The position numbers and the translations under genes were made by a program. Under the pieces are notes generated by a model that was not told the DNA's origin, did not search any database, and saw nothing but the letters and a program-made list of their open reading frames with translations. A stretch of DNA of 64,000 nt from Neelides folsomi (lineage: Eukaryota > Arthropoda > Collembola > Neelipleona > Neelidae), in assembly GCA_034687125.1 (NCBI GenBank), contig JAQGBZ010000002.1, positions 124,001-188,000 on the forward strand, read 5' to 3'. Positions within the stretch are counted from its first letter, which is position 1, and every line of letters begins with the position of its first letter. Positions 54,101 to 64,000 of the stretch are shown one piece after another.

Positions 54101-57100
54101 TAAAGGGGTCCGAATTGGCATTTGGCAGTGGAGAGGATCATTAGTGGTCATTGAACTCTTGCGTCTCTTACGCTGGCGAATCTACGTAAATGTACAAAAA
54201 TACACACGGAGGAGGAGGTGCGTGTGGAGATCACATCGGATCGCATCGCAACCTTCCTATCGGATTCAAAACACACTTGTGTGTGTGTCGCCCCATGTGC
54301 GAGGCCTCATCTGAATGTATCTCCTTCCCTGTTTGACTTCTCCGACCGTCGGCCCGAGATTCCCCTTGCGATTCCTATATTTTTGGCAATTTCACATCTG
54401 AGAGGAACCTCGTGGGTCTCCGAGACCCAAATCGAACGCCGCCCCACCAAAACCAGCATCCGCAAATATGCCGGGCGACACGTGCGGACAATCATTTTTG
54501 CAACGAGGGCTTTTGCCAATTTCTCCTTCTTTGTGGAATCAACGGGCGAAGGGGGCATTTGTTATTCATGGCTATAATTAGTTTTCTTTGGCAAATAATG
54601 AACCAATTCGCCGCCCTCAAGATCATTCTTTGACATACCTTGAGGATTACAATTCCTTACAACGACATTCCAATCCAATCCTTCCAAACATCCTCATTAA
54701 TAAATTCACATTCCTTCACATTTCTCACCTCTTTTCCTAAGCTAGTTAAAATAACATGCATATTTAATATTAATGGGAATCTAATTACCAATACTTATTT
54801 ATACCAACTTAAGTAATATACATTATATTAATTATTAATATTTATCTATCTGGAGTACATACTTATATGATTCCAAGAAGTAAAATTTAATTAAATAATG
54901 TAAATTTGCTAATATTAAATATATATTTAGAACCTTTAGTATTAATTTAAGTAGAGAAATGATTGATTTAAGAAGGATAAAAAAATTGATTGTGGTTTGA
55001 TTGTTGTCGGCTTGTTCGGATTTCAATTTGTCGGACCATTCCGCATGTTGGGAATGTTGGCGGAAGGGAGTGAGGTTTGGATCGATGAGCTATTATGTCA
55101 AAAGGAAATCAGGTAGCAATGACCTATCATATCTACTTTGTAATGCCGTGTAGACTCTCTCATTCTCCCCATTAGCCAGCCACACCACTCCCGAGAATCG
55201 CACACATGACAGAGGCTGCGAATCCACTCGTGGAATAAAAAAAGAGATGTGGTCCTTGTCCCACTACTGCACCCAACGGTCAAATCCCTTCCCTCATCTT
55301 CCTGGAGAGGAACCGGAACTTCGGGGATCTTTGAACCCCGAGATCCTCCCGCCTTGGCCAATTCGGTTGTGTGGGGATTGTGTCTCGCCGTGTGTACGGA
55401 CGGCTCAGGCTGAGCAAAAGCAAAAGCATCGAGAAGGTCAACGACCATCAAAGGCGAATGTACTTACCTCTATACTTTTCCTCTATAGCCAAACAGCTTT
55501 CCTCTCTCCTCTCTCTCTCGAGGAATACAAAGTTTCCCTTCTCGTCACTCTCCTTCTCAATGCCTCTTTTTATGATTTGGGCCCAAACCCACGAAACTAC
55601 AAGTCAGAACAGTCACTTTTCTCACTATTAGATCAATCCAAGTCCAGAGAACTGGAAGGTCCGGATGGGAAACAGAAAGTCAAATGAGATTTTGGGGCAA
55701 TCAGCGAACCGCGGAGATTCACTTTCCATCTTCTTCCACACTCATTCCAGATTTAAATGTCACTCCACTGGAGATCGGGGCATCTCGATCAAGAACAGTT
55801 ATTAATTAATTTACGACAATCCTCAATTTAAGAAATCCTTAATTTATGAGAATTAACTCGAAGATTTAATTACAAAAGTTTGGAACTTTTAATTGAGTTT
55901 GGTTGTGGGGATTTGGTTGGGAATCGGAAGGGTCGGATTGGTCACTTGAGGAGCGAGTAAGTGTTGGATGGCGAATGCACCCTTGGAATTAATATTCCGA
56001 TTAGGAGCCGATAAGGCTTTCAAGGTAGAGAACTCGCGGTCCTTGGGATCTTTGCAGATTCCTAATGTTGGAATTGTATGTTGGAATTGCACGCGGCTCG
56101 TTCCTTTTCCCACGTTGGATCGTAGAACCTTCCACTACCAAAGTTGGGCGACGACTGAAGCCCACCAACACTTTCCAACCTAGCGAGCGAGGAGGCCGAT
56201 GTGCTTTTCCACAACCCTCAGTTATTCCGAGACCTCGGCTCTGGACAAAATCCGAAAAATCCACTCAATCCCATGGCCCCAACAAAGTTGTAAGTTTAAG
56301 GTTATGATTAATTGAACAATGAATGTCACTCCCTTGGTCCCGCATGTATTTACAAATGGGTTCAAAACCTCTCCAGCCCTCTCGGATAAAAAACTCACTT
56401 GAAGGAAGATGTAGGGCAGGAATTATTATCTTCCTCGGAACTAATTCAACTTCATCTTCACTTATCCAGAGAATCCAACTCAGGCAATGACTCAAAATTC
56501 CTCTCAATTTGTAAAATTTTAAGTCTATGTAAAACCCGGGGTTTTTGGAAGACTATAAACCTCGGAAGGAAAAAAGGCATTTCCCTCGGGTCCTTTATCT
56601 TTCATTTTTTACGGAAATGTTGGAATGAATTTTATTTGTGGCTCGAGTGTGAAAATTCCAAAACATTTTCCACTCTCATCGAAGACCGAATGGCTATGAA
56701 GAACATGGAAGGATAATAATCAATTCAATAAATCCTCCTTTAATTCCTTCACACTGCAGATGGTAAATCTCGCCAAGGAGGTTTCCTACAATGAGACATT
56801 TCTTTTACTTTGATCACATCTCTCAGTTAAAGTCAGATAAAAGGAGGAATAAACTCCTTGGTAAACATCTCGCTCAAATTCCTCGACAATTGTGACATTT
56901 TGGGATCATTAAAAATATAATTGATGCAAAATGACAAGGAATTGCAAATGGGGCAAATATATCATCTTTGATTCAAATCATTTCAATAGGTACTTGGGGA
57001 ATATTCGAGAATCATTTTGAGGGATTTGGGCGTGTGACCTTTAAATTCCCCCATTTCTGCATTTATCGTTCTAATCAAGCGACTCGCAAAATTGGAGGTC

Positions 57101-58768
57101 GAAATGGAAAACCATTAATTAGAATTTATATTTGTTTATTAAATTTATATTTGTTGTCAAATCAAATCTTTTTTTACAATTTTCATTTACCTTCGATCGT
57201 TCATATGTAAATGATTCATTTTTTCATTATTCACTATTCAAACAATTGCATTGAACTAATCATTTAATATGGAAGAATAATGCAAAAATTTTTAATATGT
57301 AAATGTCTATATTTGATAAAGTCGAATCTGCTTTTTTGCACAGCTAATTAGATGGAAAATATTTATCAATTTATCAACAATGACTTTGCGAGATTGGGGG
57401 AATTTGCCCAAGAACTTGCCTCGTGCTTTTGATATGTATCATAAAAACATATTCAACTATCAAATGTACATATAATATAATATTAGCTACAATTGCCAGT
57501 ATAAACAAATATTCAAAAAATCGCTATACTTATGTATATGTAATATTGACTAAAAAGGTCAGGTTTGAATAAAGGCCAAATTTCAAGTGTGAGAATCTAA
57601 TTTTATTTAATATTTATTTGACATTTAATGCAAAAAAATGAAAATGTGTAAATGTTTGATTTGATCCACAAACGAGGAAAGAGATTGAAAGGGGACGAGA
57701 TAATTTTATAAATAGTTGGGATGAGGAACGGAAAAAGGAGTCAGGGTCAACAAAACATCTTCATATATCTAAAATGCATTCCAATCATCATCCCAAATGA
57801 TTTTAAAATCACCTTTTTAAATATCCCGTTACAAGTTGCATAAATATAACGATAATAACGATATGGCATTATAAATAGTACAGAACGTAACTATATGAGT
57901 AATAGGTATTATGTAAATAAAGAATAATTATATAGAGTAATTAAAGAGATAAAAATAATGTAAAATTTTTACAATCTTCAATGTTAGTTAGAGCGAGGAT
58001 TAAATTACAAGTGATTATTTGCTCAATTAAATTAAGAATCTAATTGGAGGTTTAATTTGTAAACCGAAGAAGTCGATTAGTGATGATCTCTGAGGGTCTT
58101 GTATGAAGTGCGTGACCTTGACATCCTCTGAGGTGGTTGGGAGTCGGAGGCCTTGACCCAAAGGAAGTCGATCTCACTCGAATTACATTCATTTCACTCC
58201 GATCCTCCCAATGAGGATTTCTGGAAATGAGGATTTCTCATTGTGCCTCATTCAATTCCATAACCTTTTGATCCCTAAATGGGATTTCATTATTCAACTT
58301 CCATTGTCAACCATAAACTAACTGAGATTCACTTTCAATCGACTTCAGCTCCTGATACCAAACTTTATGCCCTTTGAAAAGTTGATGATTTAAATGATTA
58401 GATTCAAAATAAAAGTTGAAATTAAATATTCAAATAAACACCATGAGGGAAGTGAGGCCAAAATAGGAATTGAAGGTCAAATGACATTATCAAACTTTAT
58501 TATTTTCATAATTAAATGGGAAAAACTAAATTGGCGAAACAATAAAAAAAACTTTTCAATATCTAAATTTAAGTAAAAGTAAAAATTAGAACAAATTACA
58601 ATTAAAAAACCTTGAAATTTGTTACTATAACTTTAAAGAAAGATGAAGGGGTTTTTTATGCAAAATGGGAATACATGGGCTGTGTATTACTTCCCTTTAA
58701 CATATGAATGATATGATTTTTAGCAATTATTAAAAAATATTTTAGTAAGCTACAAAGTTATAATTTTT
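51114..58768. other. gene-free stretch with GC-balanced island at 53.8-56.3 kb
   Basis: I found no exon that could be defended. The 53.8-54.6 kb and 55.1-56.3 kb blocks are clearly more GC- and CpG-rich than the surroundings and hold overlapping open frames on both strands (to 151 codons at 53859-54314 and 146 codons at 55247-55687). None shows a recognisable domain. One GAG/GTAAGTA donor-like site exists on the minus strand at about 55470. They may be a promoter or 5' exon region, for example for the minus-strand coactivator gene, but nothing proves it. Confidence 0.4.
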
Positions 58769-58778
58769 TTTATTTATT
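58769..58778 (-). terminator. candidate polyadenylation signal of the SDA1 gene
   Basis: On the minus strand two overlapping AATAAA hexamers (AATAAATAAA) lie about 120 nt past the SDA1 stop codon, a normal distance for the poly(A) signal of this gene. Confidence 0.5.
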
Positions 58779-58896
58779 CCTTTAAATTGAAATAAATCTT
58801 GGTCGTAAATTATAATAATTAAAGTTTAAAAGAATCCAAAAACTCTCAACAAAATAAGGCTGAAAGATGTCCGTACCTTAAATACTAAATAACACG

Positions 58897-61800
58897 TCAA
58901 TTATTCTTTTTCTGTTTAAGGAGGGATTTTCGCAGTGCGGATTGTTTCTCTTTGAATGATTTTTTCTTTTGTTTCTTCAGCTTGTGGCGAACCATCATGA
59001 AATTCTTTTTCTTTTTCTTTTCTTTATCGGTCGTACTCGCATGAGGATTCATCCTCCCCTTCTTTTGATTAAACTTCTCTCGACCCTCACGTCCTTTCTA
59101 AAATTACAAGTTTACATGTAAATTAAAATTTTTAACCTTGGGATAAAATAAATTAGTTAACGATTAGTAATTTTAATAGTTAATTAATAATTAACAAAAA
59201 GCATTTTACCATAACAGTTTCTAATCTTGATTCATAATCGTGTTTGCGCTTCTTATGAACGTTTTCAATCGACTTCAAATCAACGAGATCCCCCCTGTAA
59301 ATCAAAATTTCCTTTTTGTATAATAACAATACCTTTTATTACTATATAAAATTATTACTTATATAATTATAATAATATTATTATCTATATAATTATAATA
59401 TTGGTCATTTATCAAAAAAAGATTTGTAATCATAAAATGTTGAACTTACACTTCAGCCATATTATTAGTATCATTAGCAGTCGACGCCTTCCTTTTCTTC
59501 GCACTTCCTTTCTTAAGCGGAGCGAGTTGCTTTTGAAGTTGAAGAGCGTCGATTTTCTTGAAATCTTCATCAGTGAGGATTTTTGAAAGACTCACTTCAG
59601 AAGCTTTGGCTCTTCTTTCTTCAGCCGTAAGGAGTGTTTTCTCTTGTTCTTGGTCAACAACTTCTTCATCTTCTGAATGAGACACATTGACCCATTCATC
59701 ATCACCAGATTCATCTTCACTATCCTCATCCATTGAATGTGAGTCAGAATCCTTGATAAAACAAATATTAAAAATCCAAACCTCAATCTTCATTTGTTTG
59801 AATTCAAAAATTCAAACTATCGTATCGTTATTTGAAACGTTATTTACTATCAATGGCACAATAAAATATTAATTAGATTAATATCCTTAATTATTAATTT
59901 AAATAAAAATTACCACGGAGCCTTCATCATCAAGTAGAGCTTCAGCACCGGGAATAAATTCATTCGCTTCGATGGCTCCAAATTCTCTATAATTCCTCTC
60001 TTCTCCAGCCAAAGTCGGTCGTCCCTGAATATAAAAATGTTAAGATTTTGATTATTATTTGAAATTGATTTATTATATTAAAAAACCTTGTCTTTCTTAT
60101 GGAGAAAATCAGGGTTGACATCCCTGAACAAATGAATGATTGACCGAGCAGCCATCATGACGCTTTTTTCCTTATAAGTTTTAAATTGAGCCAAATCTTG
60201 GAGCAAATCCTTTGTCATAACTAAAGGAGATCTCGCACAGATTTCTCTCAAGGCATTCAAACCCACGGCCATAACTTCCCCAGCATTGTGCTCAGAAACA
60301 AAATTGTTCACAATTGCTTGAATGACTCCTTCCATAGCCTAAACAAATATTAAATTAATTAAATTAATATAAATTTCACAATTTAGATATATAATTTAGA
60401 TTCAAAATAGTTTAAAGTTTTAGTTTTAATAGTTTAAAATTCAAATTCAAATTCATAATAATTTAAAAAATCCAAATAATTTACATCAGGAGGGACGAGG
60501 TCGTGGGTGGCTTGGGAAACAAATTGAAGAATTTGTGTTACTTCCCTCTGATGCGGCTGAAGAAATCTTTTAGCATATGGATAGAAGTTAAGAAGAATCA
60601 ATTTATGAATTCCGATTAATCGGGAAATTAAATCAAGGGTCATCAACTTCACTTCAAATCTCTCATTGAGGGATTCCAATTGTTTAAACAATTTCTCTGC
60701 AAAACCCTGCGGATCGTGAATGAGATGAAGAGCGGAAAAGTTGAAGGTCGGAGCTTTGGTCTTTTTCTTTTTCTTCTTGATGATTGTTTTGGCCTTTGCC
60801 AAATTCTTGTCCCGTTTCCTCGTTTTCTTGTTTACACGATTAGCCATGATGATTTCCTTAGCATTGGGCATGTCATCGTCCGAATCTTCATCGTCCGACT
60901 TTACACTCTTTTGGTTCGTGAGGAAGAATTGAATAGCTGTGACCATTATCTTGGTGATTTTCGTAAAACATGCATTGGCAATGACATTTACAGTTTTCAC
61001 ATCGTCCCAAATATTCTTCCTGTACAGGTCAATCATAATGTTAAGTGACATTTTGGCCGCTCGAGTGTTGCTGTCTTTTATCATGACAAACATGAAATTC
61101 TGCAAGACCTGAGAAAAAAGGAATGTTATTATTTAAGATTTTTATAAAACCGCGATTTTATATGAAAATAAATAAATTATGTCGATGCTTACAGTGTTCA
61201 ACTTCACATTTTTATGCTTAGAGTTCACATTCTTGATGTCGGTGATAATTCGAGTTTCTAGAAACTTCCTCAAGTTTTTATCTTGGCAATGGAGCAATTT
61301 AAAAAATAATGACAAAAGAGCTGTCGGCTCCAATAAGTTTTTATTCCTAAGAAGGACGAGTGCTCTGCACATTGTCTGAAAATGAAATAATAATTTAACA
61401 ATTTGATAAAATCGACATTATAACTAAGCAATCATAATACAATTAATCGAGTAATATGGCTAAATATCAGAATTAAATTTAAAAACTCACCATTCTCATT
61501 TCAGGTTCCAAAACACTTCCAAATTTCTCTAAAGTGTCAACAAGTTCTTGAGGATAAGTTGACAAATCAGTTTGATAACACAAAGAAACCTGGATATTAG
61601 CAAATAATTAGATTTTTAAATTATCATTCATTAGAAATGGATTAAAGTATTTATTTATAATATTTTATTTTACCTGTGCTAAAAACATGAGAAGTTCATC
61701 TAATTCCTTATTGTATTCATTTGGATTAAGCCTGAAGAGCTGCATGGAAGCTTGGAAATGAGCATATTGCTGTGAAAACTATAAAAAATAATTAAATCAA

Positions 61801-62063
61801 TTAAATGTATGTACCATTTAATTATTGACTGAATCCTAATTAGAATCTAATTGGAATTCTTGTTAAACCGACACACACAATGTAAACTTTTATTAACAAT
61901 ACATTAAATTAATAAATGAGTCAATTCAAATCAATTTAATTTAAAATTAAATTCAATAAATAGATTCAATTACTTCTTCTTTATAACTCTCCGGGTCCCT
62001 CTTGATTAAATTCTGTAGTTGAGGAAGATTATTCGGCAATTGATTATTATTCCTCCGCGACAT
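58897..62063 (-). CDS. SDAD1: SDA1 homolog (SDAD1), ribosome biogenesis protein, complete
   Basis: Ten coding exons: 62063-61974, 61778-61674, 61589-61491, 61375-61193, 61108-60485, 60338-60087, 60024-59914, 59751-59450, 59294-59210, 59097-58897. All junctions are GT-AG and every phase is consistent, giving 683 residues against 687 in human SDAD1. The start [20 protein letters not shown] matches the human N-terminus, as do [45 protein letters not shown] and [10 protein letters not shown]. An acidic block (SDDEDSDDD, about residues 231-239) precedes a Lys-rich segment (about 252-277). A second acidic region (exon 8) includes [14 protein letters not shown], and the Lys-rich C-terminus includes [18 protein letters not shown]1 proteins are nucleolar factors for 60S subunit maturation and export. 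Introns are short (62-195 bp). The exon 6 donor (AAG/GTTTTT) is weak. The gene is divergent from the APC15-like gene. Confidence 0.96.
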
Positions 62064-62558
62064 GATGGACGAGCGGGGCGAAAAAGTTCTATGAAATCAT
62101 GCCAAAAAATTAAACTGTGATTAAACCCCAAAATTTAAATTTAATTAAACCCCTGGATTAAACTAATTCAAACGTTGTTTGTAAAATAAATGTAAATTAA
62201 TATCTCACCTCGTGCTACCTCGTGGAGTCGTCGAATGTGTGTTGAGGATTGAAAAATGAGCCGAATTGATGTGAAATTGGTCAAAGTGCCAAGAGATGTC
62301 TCGCCGTATTCTCCCTATACAAACACACACAACACACATGAACGGAAACGGAAGAGGTTCGGAAAATCTCGGTCATTTCGGATCGGACTTCTTTTCCTTC
62401 ATCATTTCCAAAGTCGTTCATTGTTAGAAATTCCGGGGTCAATTCATCGACCTCATCGACCTCCGCCTTGGATGTTGTCTGGGGACGAGACAAGGAGACC
62501 CGGCACGATGCCAATCATTCCTTAATTCCTTTCCTCAACTTTCTTCTTACTCCATTAA
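62064..62558. promoter_or_regulatory. shared divergent promoter region of SDA1 and the APC15 homologue
   Basis: The SDA1 start codon (minus) and the APC15-like start codon (plus) are only about 870 bp apart, head to head. Within this gap 62.2-62.53 kb is noticeably richer in GC and CpG than either flank, as expected of a housekeeping promoter. Plus-strand sequence just after it ends in ATTAA/GTAAGT at 62558/62559, a good donor that would splice to the acceptor TTACAG at 62911-62916, 17 nt before the APC15-like ATG. That predicts a non-coding first exon for the plus-strand gene and a 358-bp leader intron. Open frames of 77-89 codons in the island overlap on both strands and are not convincing. 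Confidence 0.55.
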
Positions 62559-62933
62559 GTAAGTGAAATATTCCGCATTGGACCATTTTTATAATTCATT
62601 CCTTATCAAACTTGAATTCAAATTATCAAATAATTCCAATTAACAACTTTTCCCCTTTCTATCTTTTATTATCTTAAGGTTTTGTCCTTTTGATTTACAT
62701 TTTCCATTATTCTATTTGTATATTAGGCGTATTTATTTATAAGTATAGAATATTAACACGTTTATGACCCTGACACTCATTTCGTGATATATCTTTCTTT
62801 GGTTATCTTAAGTTATACAATTTTACCTTTTTTCTTTGCCTTTTAATAGTACTAATATTATTATTAGACTTGAAAAATTAAAATTCCGATTGACTAATTA
62901 ATTTATTTAATTACAGAATAATTAAGCATTAGA

Positions 62934-63953
62934 ATGTCGACTAGAGCAATTCCCGACACATCGAATATGACTATTTTCAGTCACATTTGGTATTCTTTTG
63001 ACTCAACAGAAGACGACAAAGAACTTTGGCTCCTCGAACAAGAAGTTTCCCAAGAGGTAAAGTTTTTATTAATTAATTATGCACCCGCTAGCGAATTGAG
63101 AATCATGTCATTTTAATTTTTTAATGGAGAGTTCATATCCCAATTGTTAAACTTCATTTTTTATTAAGCTCGAACGGATCGAACAAAAGAACAACGACAT
63201 GTTTCCAATCGGCAAAACTGCAAACGAGGTGAGTTATCTCAAATTTCCAACTTATGAACCCAATAACATTAAAGGTCAAGTAAAACTATGCCGCATATTT
63301 TTATTGCCTTCAAATGTCTGAAGGTTCTTATTTCATTTGATATGAAGACATGAAAGGATTTAATTTTACTTCCATAGTTCAATTCCAAAGGGTCGGATAG
63401 GAATTTCCTTTATAAACCTATTGTATACATGAATAAAATGATTCTCTTAGAAGAATCAATAAAAAAGAAAAGCTGCAGTGTGTGGCATTCCCTATACTTA
63501 TAACGTTATAATTCCTTATTAAATCTCTCCTCAAGCCAAGCAATAAATGAAACGATGTATTAAAATTAATAGCCGCACATTAGAAAGATATGGCGATTAT
63601 ATATTTTTATTTTCTGAGAACACTTTGGAAGATTGACCCTTCTTGTAAAATCCTTTCCTCAATGTAAATATTTATGACCATTGGAAATTATTGTTTTTAT
63701 AGCAAAGCTATGTTGATGAAGACGACGAGGAGGACGAAGAAGAAGACGACAATGACAATAGCGAAGAGAGTGAGAGTCACGTGAGTGATGATGAAGAGGA
63801 AATTGATATGGGTAAACAAATTTCATAAATTTACATTTTTTCACTAATCCAATTCTAAATTGTAATTTCCATTCATTCATTCAATTTTCATCAATTTCCA
63901 TCAAGATCCATTCAAGATCATTACTTTTAGGCCCTGTTAGTGACACGACGTAA
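62934..63953 (+). CDS. ANAPC15: anaphase-promoting complex subunit 15 homolog (APC15/Mnd2 family)
   Basis: Coding exons 62934-63056, 63169-63228, 63703-63811 and 63931-63953 (TAA at 63951) have GT-AG junctions and compatible phases, giving 104 residues. The N-terminal part has IWYSFDSTEDDKELWLLEQE, then LERIEQKNNDMFPIGKTANE, followed by an Asp/Glu-rich tail (VDEDDEEDEEEDDNDN and onward). Human APC15, as I recall it, has [20 protein letters not shown], then EKDNNLVPIGKPASE and an acidic tail, so the order and the N-N-[DL]-x-[FV]-P-I-G-K core agree. APC15 promotes turnover of the mitotic checkpoint complex on the anaphase-promoting ubiquitin ligase. The last coding exon supplies only the tail GPVSDTT; if the third intron were retained the protein would end GKQIS instead. 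The tail is about 17 residues shorter than human. An acceptor just before the ATG suggests a leader intron. Confidence 0.82.
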
Positions 63954-64000
63954 ATGGCACTCATGTCTTTACGTTATTGTAAATGACATATGTACTTATG

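Noticed and set aside
53859-54314. 151-codon Arg-rich plus-strand frame
   Set aside because: The opposite strand is open over much of the same interval and the translation shows no conserved motif; likely a compositional by-product.
55098-55687. Overlapping 117-codon minus and 146-codon plus frames
   Set aside because: Both cannot be real and neither shows family similarity; kept only as part of a possible promoter island.
60680-61048. 122-codon plus-strand frame inside the SDA1 gene
   Set aside because: Antisense shadow of SDA1 exon 5, which is unambiguous by homology.
1-64000. tRNA, rRNA, CRISPR, operon or intact transposase genes
   Set aside because: None seen by reading; the splice structure shows a nuclear eukaryotic sequence, and all mobile elements noticed are short and non-coding.

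Overview
This window is eukaryotic nuclear DNA. It is strongly AT-rich (roughly two thirds A+T by eye) with spliceosomal introns, GT-AG junctions and long gene-poor stretches. The recognisable proteins (SDA1/SDAD1, an APC15-like protein and a Gln/His-rich coactivator resembling Mastermind) point to an animal. Short introns in the housekeeping gene, huge introns around the Mastermind-like exons and many foldback DNA elements suit an arthropod. A caligid copepod is possible, but that is a guess from composition and style, not something the sequence proves.

Layout. 1-14.7 kb: no convincing exon; AT-rich DNA with more GC-balanced islands, a mariner-type MITE at 13.5 kb and a 0.53-kb inverted-repeat element at 14.1-14.6 kb. 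14.76-18.40 kb, minus strand: three consecutive exons, joined in phase, of a transcriptional-coactivator-like gene (best guess mastermind). Neither end of this gene is visible. The 2.2-kb intron between its second and third visible exons is mostly four inverted-repeat elements in a row. 18.4-58.7 kb: about 40 kb with almost no recognisable coding sequence, several MITEs, a four-copy TTGACACGTT cluster, a perfect 30-bp palindrome, and one candidate plus-strand two-exon gene end at 40.0-40.9 kb. 58.9-62.06 kb, minus strand: a complete ten-exon SDA1 homologue (683 codons). 62.06-62.93 kb: a head-to-head promoter region. 62.93-63.95 kb, plus strand: an apparently complete four-coding-exon gene for an anaphase-promoting complex subunit 15 homologue (104 codons).

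The right end is therefore a compact divergent pair of housekeeping genes: ribosome biogenesis on one side, cell-cycle ubiquitin ligase on the other. The rest looks like the regulatory and intronic territory of a developmental gene, colonised by small non-autonomous DNA transposons. I found no rRNA, tRNA, CRISPR array or viral element, and no intact transposase gene. The most interesting parts are the intron built from foldback elements and the unassigned basic-tailed gene at 40 kb.
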